Source: an uncultured Nitrosomonas sp. (GTDB taxonomy: Bacteria; Pseudomonadota; Gammaproteobacteria; Burkholderiales; Nitrosomonadaceae). Taken from it: 64,000 nucleotides of DNA. Shown piece by piece: positions 48,886 to 56,611 of the stretch. The notes under the pieces were generated by a model. That model saw only the letters and a program-made list of their open reading frames with translations, was not told the origin of the DNA and made no database searches. The first letter of the stretch is position 1, and each line of letters begins with the position of its first letter. Both the position numbers and the translations under genes were made by a program. The stretch is taken from contig CADEDO010000004.1 in NCBI GenBank assembly GCA_902826115.1, positions 1-64,000 on the forward strand. The letters run 5' to 3'.

Positions 48886-49419
48886 CTAATCCTTCAACAC
48901 CACCCAACCCACCTCACATTCCCCTGATTCCGTAGCCACATAGGCCGATTCCTCAGTAATCGTGACGGAGATATCCATCGTGCGCTGCACCAGTTTGGCC
49001 AGCGCTTGAATGTTTGGCCAGGAAAACTGAAAAATAGCTGCGGATAGCGGGGTGAATTTTGCTTGTTCTTGCATCCACCAGACATTCGATTTGGAGTTGA
49101 AGCTATACACTTTGACCGATTGCGCGATCCGGGTGGCTTTTTTGATTCGATCCGGAGCGGGTTCTCCGATATCGATCCATAAGGCAATCCGGCCATCCGG
49201 GGTATGCGCCCATAGGTCAGGTTCTTCTGCGGTACTCAAACCTTTTGTGAGCATCAGGGATTCCTGTGCATTGATACAAAATGCGAGCATGCGCACCATC
49301 ATGCGTTCCAGCGTTTCGGATGGATGTTGGGCAATGGTCAGGTTAAGCGTATCGTAATGATTGCGATCGAGGTCGGTCAACGCAATTTTGAATTTATAAA
49401 TAGTCGGTTTTAATGCCAC
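48886..49419 (-). CDS. yaeQ: YaeQ family protein
   Basis: 177 residues if the GTG at 49419 is the start, which gives VALKPTIYKFKIALTDLDRNHYD, aligning with the known YaeQ N-terminus (MALKATIYK). A TTG at 49431 would add four residues. Further family marks are QHPSETLERMMVRMLAF, GLSTAEEPDLW, LWIDIGEPAPDRIKKA and VYSFNSKSNVWWMQ. YaeQ has a PD-(D/E)XK nuclease-like fold but no proven activity; its E. coli member was first found as a suppressor related to RfaH. It is read toward the attC-like site. Confidence 0.92.
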   Translation of the reverse strand: MALKPTIYKFKIALTDLDRNHYDTLNLTIAQHPSETLERMMVRMLAFCINAQESLMLTKGLSTAEEPDLWAHTPDGRIALWIDIGEPAPDRIKKATRIAQSVKVYSFNSKSNVWWMQEQAKFTPLSAAIFQFSWPNIQALAKLVQRTMDISVTITEESAYVATESGECEVGWVVLKD

Positions 49420-49505
49420 AGGTTCACCCAAAAAGTCATAACCAAAACCGGTACATTACTGAAGATAGTGAAGGAAATACGATTTTTATTGCTCAAGGTT
49501 TTAGC

Positions 49506-49663
49506 TTACCCAATGCCTTGCGATTGCAAATAATCTTCATGTTTACCTTTAAAGTCATCAATGCCCTCCAGTGTCATTTCAAGCACTCGCTTAGCCAGCG
49601 AAGAAACGAATTCCCGGTCATGGAAAATAAAAATACCGGCATATTCTCCAGTGCGCTATTCAG
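49506..49663 (-). pseudogene. remnant of an ABC-F ATPase C-terminal region
   Basis: On the minus strand, LNSALEN (49663-49643 region) and, after a frame change, [20 protein letters not shown] then [18 protein letters not shown] and a TAA at 49506-49508 are read. This is the switch-His region and tail of ABC-F translation factors of the YbiT/EttA type ([14 protein letters not shown], then YEDYLRSQG). The serine of the SHD motif is missing and the two pieces are in different frames. The rest of the gene is absent, so this is a relic. It is not found as an open frame longer than about 50 codons. Confidence 0.65.
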
Positions 49664-49682
49664 TAACACAAGGGATCGCAAA

Positions 49683-49801
49683 ACACAAGGATCAGGTCGC
49701 AAACTAAGAATATAGCCGATAAATTAGATATGATTTTGTTTACGACCTTGTGATATGTGCATCACCTGTTTCGGTTTCGTAATTCGGCATCTGACCTTGA
49801 T
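49683..49801 (+). repeat. 120-bp structured repeat, copy 1
   Basis: This copy starts at ACACAAGG and contains GCCGATAAATTAGATATGAT, GACCTTGTGAT and ATCACCTGTTTCGGTTTCGT, and ends ATCTGACCTTGAT. It is the most divergent of three direct copies. The GTGAT/ATCAC stem is kept. Its two ends also pair with each other (ATCA-GGTC with GACCTTGAT, one base bulged). After it, 49802-49894 holds a short hairpin (GGTCAACC/GGTTGAGCC) and no gene. Confidence 0.75.
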
Positions 49802-49894
49802 TATACTGTCGGTCAACCCTTCGGTTGAGCCATTGCGCCCACCTCACCGCGAACGGTAGGGCTAAAACACATTCCTTGATTTTCGTGCGATAAA

Positions 49895-49911
49895 GGTATA
49901 GTTTATATACC
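49895..49911 (+). promoter_or_regulatory. candidate operator of the brnTA-like module
   Basis: GGTATA-GTTTA-TATACC is a perfect inverted repeat lying directly against the ATG of the brnT-like frame. Antitoxins of this type repress their own operon through such sites, so it may bind the BrnA-like product. It also includes a TATAGT-like -10 box. Confidence 0.5.
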
Positions 49912-50175
49912 ATGATAACTTTTGAATTCGACGAAACAAAAAATCAAACCAACCTTAAAAAACATGGTATTGACTTTGTTGAGGCACAATTACTTTGGAA
50001 TGACCCAAGACTCTTGGAAATTCCTGCAAAAACTGAAGATGAGCCTCGTTAATTGGTTATTGGTGTTATTAACAACAAGCATTGGTCTGCGGTTATTACC
50101 TATCGAGAAGCAAATGTAAGGCTGGTTTCTGTTCGTCGCTCACGCACCGAGGAGATTGCACTGTATGAAAGCTAA
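49912..50175 (+). pseudogene. brnT: BrnT-like toxin frame with an internal stop
   Basis: The frame starts MITFEFDETKNQTNLKKHGI, then DFVEAQLLWNDPRLLEIPAK and TEDEPR. It meets TAA at 50050-50052, then continues without shift as LVIGVINNKHWSAVITYREA and NVRLVSVRRSRTEEIALYES to TAA at 50173-50175. This is the full BrnT pattern (KHG, DP, E-I-P, E-D-E-R, Y-R, R-R-x-x-x-x-E). The stop replaces the residue that is normally aromatic after E-D-E-P-R. Unless the stop is read through or is a sequencing error, the toxin is inactive. The end overlaps the antitoxin start. Confidence 0.8.
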
Positions 50176-50416
50176 AGATTTTGAGCAAAAATTTGATGAA
50201 AATTATGACATTACCGCTGCACTGGATTTATCAAAGGCCAAGCGGGTTTTACAAGAGCAAAAGCGGGTAAATGTAGATTTTCCAACATGGATGATTGAGT
50301 CGCTTGATAGAGAAGCTAGAAAATTAGGCGTTACCAGGCAGTCTATTATTAAAGTTTGGCTCGCTGAAAGGTTGCAAAAATCAGATCTAACTCATCGCCC
50401 AAGCGGGGATTCCTAA
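50165..50416 (+). CDS. brnA: BrnA-like antitoxin (ribbon-helix-helix type)
   Basis: 83 residues from the ATG at 50165, overlapping the end of the brnT-like frame by 11 bases. MKAKDFEQKFDENYDITAAL is followed by a DNA-binding ribbon-helix-helix: KRVNVDFPTWMIESLDREARKLGVTRQSIIKVWLAERL. The E-x-D-I-x-x-x-L-D-x-S-x-A start is typical of type II antitoxins in this family. The partner toxin carries an internal stop, so the antitoxin may persist alone. A 120-bp repeat starts four bases after its stop codon. Confidence 0.85.
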   Translation: MKAKDFEQKFDENYDITAALDLSKAKRVLQEQKRVNVDFPTWMIESLDREARKLGVTRQSIIKVWLAERLQKSDLTHRPSGDS

Positions 50417-50420
50417 CAGC

Positions 50421-50543
50421 AGCACAAGGAGACCGGGCGCGAATTGAGAATAGCGCCGATGAATTAGATATGATTGTGTTTAGTGGCCTTGTGATGTGCG
50501 CATCACCTGTTTAGGTTTCGTGATTCGGTATCTAACCTCGGTC
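50421..50543 (+). repeat. 120-bp structured repeat, copy 2
   Basis: It begins AGCACAAGGAGACCGGGCGC four bases after the brnA-like stop. Elements in order: GGCGC with GCGCC, TTAGATA (50464-50470) pairing perfectly with TATCTAA (50529-50535), enclosing a GTGATG-TGCG-CATCAC hairpin (50491-50506). The outer GACCG pairs with CGGTC at the far end. About 80% identical to copy 3 by eye. No function is known. Confidence 0.8.
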
Positions 50544-50626
50544 ATGTTTCGAAAGAACAAGGATTCTTGATTCTAGACCTGACACCTTTCTCTCAATTTA
50601 AACGTTATACAAAAAGTGAAATCGAC

Positions 50627-51025
50627 ATGGATAAATCTACTGTATTAAGAGTTGCAAGGCCCACAGACAATCTCGATAAGATTGTGAAGATGTATTGTGA
50701 TGGCCTTGGTTTTAAAATTCTTGCGTCGTTTAAAGATCATGATGGTTTCGATGGCGTGATAGTTGGTCTTGCATCACATAATTATCATTTGGAGTTTACC
50801 CAAAACGAAGCACATAAGGCAGGTAGAGCACCAACAAAGGATAATTTGCTTGTGTTCTATATTCCTGGTAGGTCGGAGTGGATTCAATTTTGCAAAGCTA
50901 TGGAAAATGCTGGTTTCTTGTGCGTTAGTTCCTTCAATCCCTATTGGGATAAATCCGGAAAAACATTCGAGGATGTTGATGGCTATAGGGTTGTAATTCA
51001 AAACGAGCCGTGGCTAGATCAATAA
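50627..51025 (+). CDS. VOC (glyoxalase/bleomycin-resistance fold) protein, YycE-like
   Basis: 132 residues from the ATG at 50627. The frame is open upstream to 50567, but that part overlaps the repeat-adjacent DNA and lacks family similarity. VLRVARPTDNLDKIVKMYCD, GLGFKILASFKDHDGFDGVI and HNYHLEFTQ form the first beta-alpha-beta-beta-beta module. LLVFYIPGRSEWIQFCKAME and TFEDVDGYRVVIQNEPW form the second. The style matches YycE-like VOC proteins annotated as dioxygenase or antibiotic-resistance homologues, with no tested activity known to me. It sits between copies 2 and 3 of the 120-bp repeat, as a gene cassette would. Confidence 0.85.
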   Translation: MDKSTVLRVARPTDNLDKIVKMYCDGLGFKILASFKDHDGFDGVIVGLASHNYHLEFTQNEAHKAGRAPTKDNLLVFYIPGRSEWIQFCKAMENAGFLCVSSFNPYWDKSGKTFEDVDGYRVVIQNEPWLDQ

Positions 51026-51029
51026 AAGG

Positions 51030-51151
51030 AGCACAAAGAGACGGGGCGCGAATTGGGAATAGCGCCGATGAATTAGATATGATTGTGTTTAGTGGCCTTG
51101 TGATCTGCACATCACCTGTTACAGTTTCGTGATTCGGTATCTGACCCTGGT
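51030..51151 (+). repeat. 120-bp structured repeat, copy 3
   Basis: It begins AGCACAAAGAGACGGGGCGC four bases after the VOC stop, the same distance as copy 2 from brnA. It keeps GGCGC/GCGCC, TTAGATA with TATCTGA (one G-T pair), and GTGAT-CTGCAC-ATCAC. Changes from copy 2 in the central loop keep the stem. The stretch from here to 51275 has no gene. Confidence 0.8.
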
Positions 51152-51275
51152 TGCGATTCAGTAGATTTCTCGCTCTTGCTCGAAATGACACTTGTTCAGT
51201 GCTCCCCAAAGAATTGGATTTATATTGATCAACAAGGCGCACTTACTTCCGCAGGCAAACACCCGCTAAATTCCA

Positions 51276-52460
51276 TTATTCCCTTTTATCTTTCAGAATT
51301 TCCATGAAATCATAGAGGGCGATGGCCGTGATTTCATGCGGCAGCGGGAATCTGTCCTTTCCGGCATAAATGACAAACTTTTTTTGCGGCTGGATATCTT
51401 CGCAAGCTTCATGAAATCCGCGCCCCAGGCTGAAAGATGTCCCTTTTTTGATTTCTATCGCCCATCGCTCATTCACGCCGAATTCCAAGACAAGATCAAT
51501 TTCAGCCCCACCTGTCGTTCGATAGTAATAGGGCCTTACGCGTGGCGGTAAAACAGAGGTTATATTTTCTATCACAAACCCTTCCCAACTTTTGCCGACA
51601 ACAGGATGTCCCAGTAAATCATTATAAGAACCGATATTCAGCAATGCATGCGTGATACCGCTATCGCGCACATAAATTCTGGGTGATTTGACCAAGCGCT
51701 TTTTGATATTGGCCGTATAGGGTTGTATTTTACGGATCAGCAGCAGATCAACCAGAAGATCAATATAACGGGCGACTGTTACGCTGGAAACTTCGATATT
51801 GGCTGCGAGCTTGGCGGCATTGATATTGGTTCCCTGGCTGTGCGCCAGCATGGTCCAGAATCTTCCTAACGTTTCCGCAGGAATTCTTGGTCCTAATTGC
51901 GGAATATCCCGTTCAAGGTAGGTTCTGATGAAATCATAGCGCCAGTTCAAGCTGGTTTCATCATTACCGGTCAACAGGCTGTCTGGAAAACCGCCCTTCA
52001 GCCAGAGATCATAAACAGCTTCGGAATGTTGAGCGCTTTTTGCATATTCCAGGACATTCACCGGAAACATTTCGATATAGGAGATACGCCCGGCCAAAGT
52101 TTCACTGGATTGTTGAAGAAGATCGATGGAGGCTGAGCCTAAAAATAGAAATTGTCCTACCTTATAACCTTTTCTGCGCTGCTGATCAATGAGTCCACGG
52201 ATCGGCGCGAAAATATCCGGTAATCGTTGCACTTCGTCCAGAATAATCAGTTTATCGCTGTTTGCTTGGTGAAAGGCTTCGATGTTCTGAGCTTTCTGCA
52301 GATCGAGCCGGCTTTCCAGATCCAGATAAACCGATGGAATAGTATCCGCAATATTAATGGCAAGCGTTGTTTTGCCTACCTGACGTGGCCCCATAAGCGC
52401 CACAGACGAATAGGCTGTCAAAGCAGAACGAATTTTATCTTCAAGAGATCGTGTTATCAT
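51276..52460 (-). CDS. AAA ATPase of the DUF4143 family
   Basis: 394 residues. An AAA+ core with Walker A ALMGPRQVGKTTLA (24-31) and Walker B KLIILDEVQRLPD near 72 and an arginine-rich sensor (GYKVGQFLFLGSAS) is followed by the DUF4143 domain: a winged-helix part (LGRFWTMLAHSQGTNINAAKLAANIEVS) and a nuclease-like fold with YYRTTGGAEIDLVLEFG and AIEIKKGT (the E-x-D and E-x-K of a PD-(D/E)XK-like core). The physiological role of these proteins is unknown; they are common in accessory regions. Codon use looks ordinary. It ends just before a short gap to the third repeat. Confidence 0.9.
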   Translation of the reverse strand: MITRSLEDKIRSALTAYSSVALMGPRQVGKTTLAINIADTIPSVYLDLESRLDLQKAQNIEAFHQANSDKLIILDEVQRLPDIFAPIRGLIDQQRRKGYKVGQFLFLGSASIDLLQQSSETLAGRISYIEMFPVNVLEYAKSAQHSEAVYDLWLKGGFPDSLLTGNDETSLNWRYDFIRTYLERDIPQLGPRIPAETLGRFWTMLAHSQGTNINAAKLAANIEVSSVTVARYIDLLVDLLLIRKIQPYTANIKKRLVKSPRIYVRDSGITHALLNIGSYNDLLGHPVVGKSWEGFVIENITSVLPPRVRPYYYRTTGGAEIDLVLEFGVNERWAIEIKKGTSFSLGRGFHEACEDIQPQKKFVIYAGKDRFPLPHEITAIALYDFMEILKDKRE

Positions 52461-52534
52461 CCATGCATTTATAACATCATATGTTAATTATGCATAGTTA
52501 TTATTTTAATTCGAAGAATGAAACAGTCTGCTAG

Positions 52535-53143
52535 TTAATCAACCTCTTTCTGCATCACGCTTTGGAATAATTCTGATCCGATCAATCGATCCAGCCATTG
52601 AATCAAATGCCGGTATTGGGAAGCGTAAAACCAATCCTGATTGACATTGGAAAATTGCCGCACAAACGGAAAAATCGCCATATCCGGCAGTGTCAGATGA
52701 TCGCCCATCAGGCAGTCATGCCTAGCCAAACGAGCATTCAGATCTGCCAAAAACACCTCAGCGCGTTCGCGATAATAGGCTTCCGAGTGTTCTGGAAATC
52801 TAACCGCATATTTGTATAGATCCAGCGCCGGTTTAAAGGATTCATCATTCTGCTGGATCAAGGCCATCGCTTGCGCGGATTTGTCCGGGTCGGTTTCCAA
52901 CCAATGTTCAGGATCATTGATGGACAGCGCCCATTGCATGATATCCAGGCTTTGCTCGAGCACGCTGCCGTCCGCAAACTTTAGCACCGGCACGGTACCT
53001 TTTGGCGAACAATCGAATAACGCCTGCGGCTTGGCACGCAGGCTGACTTCCTGCTGATCGACTGCAACACCACTGACTGCGAGCGCCAATCTGGCGCGAA
53101 TGGCAAAAGGGCAACGGCGAAAGGTAAACAACAACGGTTTCAT
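52535..53143 (-). CDS. glutathione S-transferase-like protein
   Basis: 202 residues from the ATG at 53143 (MKPLLFTFRRCPFAIRARLAL). The frame is open further upstream, but the extension lacks family sequence. The thioredoxin-like N-domain has a redox Cys at position 11 (R-R-C-P-F), the cis-Pro segment KGTVPVLKFADGSVLEQSLDIMQW near 50, and a helical C-domain with HDCLMGDHLTLPDMAIFPFVRQF. Members of this subtype resemble omega-class or glutaredoxin-2-like proteins. Confidence 0.88.
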   Translation of the reverse strand: MKPLLFTFRRCPFAIRARLALAVSGVAVDQQEVSLRAKPQALFDCSPKGTVPVLKFADGSVLEQSLDIMQWALSINDPEHWLETDPDKSAQAMALIQQNDESFKPALDLYKYAVRFPEHSEAYYRERAEVFLADLNARLARHDCLMGDHLTLPDMAIFPFVRQFSNVNQDWFYASQYRHLIQWLDRLIGSELFQSVMQKEVD

Positions 53144-53321
53144 GATTGACAAATGCGATATATCCAGACTGAATGACTTAACAGGCCATTGGAAAACTAT
53201 CTGCGTTGCCGCTACGGTGTTAGAAACAGGCTCAAGATGCTCATTTATTACACATAAGCTGCGCTTTTTCGCCTGTTTCTGCCTTGTATCGGCTGCCTCG
53301 AAAACGTTTCTCAACGGCCTG

Positions 53322-54110
53322 TTAAGCAGTTGTGCGATTCTGATCTCGGTGCTTTTTGATTAAATCGTAAGCGGTTTGCACTTCTTGGGCTTGCTCGGTG
53401 GCAACCGCGATCATTTCTTCCGGCACACCCTGCCCCATCAATTTATCCGGGTGATATTGGCTCATCAGCTTACGATAGGCGCGCTTGATTTCCTGATCGG
53501 TACTGTCCTTACTGACGCCCAATGCCTTATAGGCATCTTCCAGCGAGCTTGCAGACGTGCTCTGGCCACCGGCAAAATGCGCCTGATTCAGCACCATCTC
53601 GAGCAACTGCTCGAACGCGGCGGGATGATACCCCAGCCTTCCGGCGACCGTTCTCAGCAATTCCTCTTCCGCAGCATTCAATTGCCCATCGGACAATCCC
53701 ATGATGATGAGATAAACCAGCAACATCTGCTTTAAATTGGGGGAACTGCCACAAACGGTCAGAAATTCGTTAATTTTCGGATGAATGTCGTAATCCCCGG
53801 AAGCACCCTGCTTGAACAAGCCTATCGCTTTGAGCCGATAGTCAGGCGTCATGCGCAGTTTTTGCATGAATTGTTCCACATGCGACACTTCGATCTCGGA
53901 AACACGACCATCCGCTTTGGCCAATTTACCCATCAAAATGAAAACGGTTTCCAGGAAAACCGATTGGCGGCGAGCTGCATTCAATGGATTCAGGCTGCCG
54001 GGGCCAAGAGATCTGAATCGGTCGATGAAGCTGCCGACAAAATAACCCAGGAAGATACCTAAAATACCCAGGATAAAAAAGCCAACAAAAGCACCAAGTA
54101 TTCTAAACAA
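53322..54110 (-). CDS. djlA: membrane-anchored J-domain protein, DjlA-like
   Basis: 262 residues. An N-terminal transmembrane helix (LGAFVGFFILGILGIFLGYFVGSF) is followed by a TerB-like helical domain (VFLETVFILMGKLAKADGRVSEIEVSHVEQFM) and a C-terminal J-domain: DAYKALGVSKDSTDQEIKRAYRKLMSQYHPDKLM, with the HPD tripeptide near 225. That order is the same as in DjlA, a co-chaperone of DnaK at the membrane. Length agrees with E. coli DjlA (271). Confidence 0.93.
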   Translation of the reverse strand: MFRILGAFVGFFILGILGIFLGYFVGSFIDRFRSLGPGSLNPLNAARRQSVFLETVFILMGKLAKADGRVSEIEVSHVEQFMQKLRMTPDYRLKAIGLFKQGASGDYDIHPKINEFLTVCGSSPNLKQMLLVYLIIMGLSDGQLNAAEEELLRTVAGRLGYHPAAFEQLLEMVLNQAHFAGGQSTSASSLEDAYKALGVSKDSTDQEIKRAYRKLMSQYHPDKLMGQGVPEEMIAVATEQAQEVQTAYDLIKKHRDQNRTTA

Positions 54111-54223
54111 TGAAATTCCAGACTAAGCGTTAAAAGCGGTCATTATAACGAATTGTCGTTGAGCCAGTCCGTTTTAAGAGCGACGACCGCGCTCCACAAA
54201 AACAGGATGCTTGCAGCGCGACT

Positions 54224-54466
54224 TTAAGCTCTGTTTGCCCACTGCTCGGGTGTCAGCGTTTTCATTGAGAGCGCATGGATTTCCTGTTTCATCCGGTCAC
54301 CCAGTGATTTGTAGACCAGTTGATGCTGCTGCACCATATTTTTGCCTTGAAATTGCGCGCTCACAATGACCGCATGAAAATGATGTCCGTCATCACCTTC
54401 AACTTCCACATACTCGCATGGTAAAGATGTTTCAATATAGTCTTTTACATTATTTGCTGTCAGCAT
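54224..54466 (-). CDS. ibaG: BolA family protein, IbaG type
   Basis: 80 residues from the ATG at 54466, which has an AAGGAG site at good spacing. MLTANNVKDYIETSLPCEYVEVEGDDGHHFHAVIVSAQFQGKNMVQQHQLVYKSLGDRM shows the BolA fold, with the conserved His in HHFHAVI and ending in MKTLTPEQW. Such proteins bind Fe-S clusters with monothiol glutaredoxins. In E. coli ibaG follows mlaFEDCB; here the same order holds, but with an ABC exporter gene pair in between. Confidence 0.92.
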   Translation of the reverse strand: MLTANNVKDYIETSLPCEYVEVEGDDGHHFHAVIVSAQFQGKNMVQQHQLVYKSLGDRMKQEIHALSMKTLTPEQWANRA

Positions 54467-54530
54467 TTCAATCTCCTTCATGCCCATTCTGGCATGCAAA
54501 ATTAATCAATAAGTCAATCAATCAAATGAA

Positions 54531-55286
54531 TTAGTAACGCAATTTATATCCGGATTTAAGCATTTTGATCGCGAGCATGGAAATTGCGATCAAACACAGT
54601 GTCACTATCATCAAACTGATAGTGGGCGAAATATCCGACACCCCAAAGAAGCCATAGCGAAATCCATCGATCATATAAAAAAATGGATTGAGCTGGGACA
54701 GATACTGCCAACCGCTGGGCAGCGAGTGGATGGTGTAAAACACGCCCGACAAAAAAGTCAGTGGCATGATGATAAAATTCTGGAAAGCCGCCAGTTGATC
54801 AAATTTATCTGCCCAAATACCCGCTATCAAACCCAATGCGCCTGATATTGCACTCCCCAGAATGACAAACAACAGCACCCAAAGGGTTAGTTGAATCGGA
54901 GTATCGAAGAATATCATGGTCGCCAGATATACGCCCAAGCCAACCAATAATCCGCGTACTATCGAGGCCAGAATATAGGCAAAGAATATTGCGCGGTAAG
55001 ACAGTGGTGATAATAAAACAAATACGATATTGCCGCTGATTTTAGATTGGATCATGCTGGACGATGAATTAGCGAACGCATTTTGTATCACAGCCATCAT
55101 GACCAACCCCGGAATCAGGAAAATAGTGTGGGCAACCCCCGGATACACTTCCGCGCGTGTCTCGAGCACATGAAAGAAAACCAGCAGATAAAGCAAGGTA
55201 GACACCATGGGTGCCAGCAAAGTTTGGAACCCCACTTTCCAGAAGCGCAGTAGTTCCTTATAGAGCAAGGTATAAAAACCGGTCAT
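54531..55286 (-). CDS. ABC-2 type exporter permease, YadH-like
   Basis: 251 residues with about six hydrophobic segments. MTGFYTLLYKELLRFWKVGFQTLLAPMVSTLLYLLVF is the typical start of the family, and FAYILASIVRGLLVGLGVYLATMIFF and LGSAISGALGLIAGIWADKFDQLAAFQNFIIMPLTFLSGVFYTIHSLP (the ABC-2 signature) are present. It overlaps its ATPase by four bases, so the two form one transporter. The substrate is unknown. It lies inside the mla gene block. Confidence 0.92.
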   Translation of the reverse strand: MTGFYTLLYKELLRFWKVGFQTLLAPMVSTLLYLLVFFHVLETRAEVYPGVAHTIFLIPGLVMMAVIQNAFANSSSSMIQSKISGNIVFVLLSPLSYRAIFFAYILASIVRGLLVGLGVYLATMIFFDTPIQLTLWVLLFVILGSAISGALGLIAGIWADKFDQLAAFQNFIIMPLTFLSGVFYTIHSLPSGWQYLSQLNPFFYMIDGFRYGFFGVSDISPTISLMIVTLCLIAISMLAIKMLKSGYKLRY

Positions 55287-56203
55287 TTAGATTTACTTCC
55301 GCTGTTTTTCATGATGTTCACAAACACATCTTCCAAATCGGGTTGCTGTAAGTGCATTTCCAGTATTTGTATATTCGCTGATCGTAATGTCGACAAAATG
55401 AATTCTATCTGCGCGTAATTTTCGATTCTCAACCCAACCAATCCAGCGTTATGGCTAATTTGGAGTGCTTGCAAGGTTGCGGGCAAGGCGTCAGGCAATA
55501 ATCGAAGCCGCACTGAATTGCCAGTAGTCATTTTCCCAATCAAATTTTTCGTACTGTCTAGCGCAACAATCCTGCCTTCTTTCAGCATGGCTACGCGATG
55601 GCATAATGTCTCCGCTTCTTCCAGATAATGCGTGGTCAACACGATAGTATGACCATCCTGGTTAAGTTGCTGGATAAAATTCCACAGGGTTTGACGTAAT
55701 TCCACATCCACGCCTGCGGTTGGTTCATCCAGAATTATCACTGGCGGTTTGTGCACCAGCGCTTGCGCAACCAGAACCCGGCGTTTCATTCCACCCGAGA
55801 GCGCACGCATATTGGCATTAGCCTTATCAGCAAGGTCCAGGCGCTCAATGATTTCATCCACCCACTGAGTATTGCCTTTAATCCCGTAATAACCGGATTG
55901 AATCAGCAAGGTTTCACGCACGGTAAAAAAAGGATCAAAAACCAGCTCCTGCGGCACGATGCCCAAACTTCGGCGGGCTTGCTGATACTGGGTGATGACA
56001 TCATGTCCCATCACGCTGACAGCGCCGCTGTTGGCAAGTGTCAGGCCGGCAATGATACTGATGAGCGTTGTTTTACCTGCACCGTTGGGACCCAGTAACG
56101 CAAAAAACTCACCCTGCTGAATGTTCAGATCAATATCGGTCAATACGCGCAAATCGCCAAACTGTTTGCATACTTGCTTGACTTCAATGGCAGGCAACAT
56201 CAT
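55283..56203 (-). CDS. ABC transporter ATP-binding protein, YadG-like
   Basis: 306 residues. Walker A LLGPNGAGKTTLIS at about 35-43, ABC signature ALSGGMKRRVLVAQALVHKP near 140, Walker B PVIILDEPTAGVD near 160 and switch His TTHYLEE. A C-terminal regulatory extension follows. It pairs with the permease gene it overlaps. Two adjacent ATGs occur at the start; either may be used. Confidence 0.93.
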   Translation of the reverse strand: MMLPAIEVKQVCKQFGDLRVLTDIDLNIQQGEFFALLGPNGAGKTTLISIIAGLTLANSGAVSVMGHDVITQYQQARRSLGIVPQELVFDPFFTVRETLLIQSGYYGIKGNTQWVDEIIERLDLADKANANMRALSGGMKRRVLVAQALVHKPPVIILDEPTAGVDVELRQTLWNFIQQLNQDGHTIVLTTHYLEEAETLCHRVAMLKEGRIVALDSTKNLIGKMTTGNSVRLRLLPDALPATLQALQISHNAGLVGLRIENYAQIEFILSTLRSANIQILEMHLQQPDLEDVFVNIMKNSGSKSK

Positions 56204-56263
56204 TTCAATCAGTCACAAAAGAATGGGGATAGGGTTCACAAGGAAGGCCGACAACTATCCAGA

Positions 56264-56602
56264 TCAGATAGCCGTTTGATGCTCGGTATGACGCGGTGTG
56301 ACAGGAATTAATTCTGCGACATCGTATAACTGTATTAAGCTTGCAAGGCTCGCAGGCATATTGACAAACTCTAATTGATGGCCGCCTTGGCGTGCTGCGC
56401 GCAACCACTCCAACAACATACTGATGATGGTTGAATCCACTTCAGTCACTTTGCCCAAGTCAATCACACAATGGGGCTGATCAAATAGCGCAGCCCCACG
56501 CTGAGTCACAGATACCACATTATCAATGGTGATCGGACCTTGCACGATGATGTTATCGCCATCCCGGGCAATTATTGGAAGTAATGGATTCGGTGTATTC
56601 AC
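56264..56602 (-). CDS. mlaB: STAS-domain protein MlaB
   Basis: 112 residues. MlaB is the cytoplasmic STAS subunit of the MlaFEDB phospholipid transporter and is needed for its ATPase activity. The STAS fold is seen in NIIVQGPITIDNVVSVTQRGAALF and CVIDLGKVTEVDSTIISMLLEWLRAARQGG, with the conserved D-S/T at the site usually phosphorylated in other STAS proteins. It starts nine bases after mlaC ends. Confidence 0.88.
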   Translation of the reverse strand: MNTPNPLLPIIARDGDNIIVQGPITIDNVVSVTQRGAALFDQPHCVIDLGKVTEVDSTIISMLLEWLRAARQGGHQLEFVNMPASLASLIQLYDVAELIPVTPRHTEHQTAI

Positions 56603-56611
56603 GCGTAGATG

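Noticed and set aside
49683..51151. CRISPR array or canonical attC array in the 120-bp repeats
   Set aside because: There are only three copies spaced 600-740 bases apart with genes between, which excludes CRISPR. No GTTRRRY core is present at their ends, which argues against ordinary attC sites.
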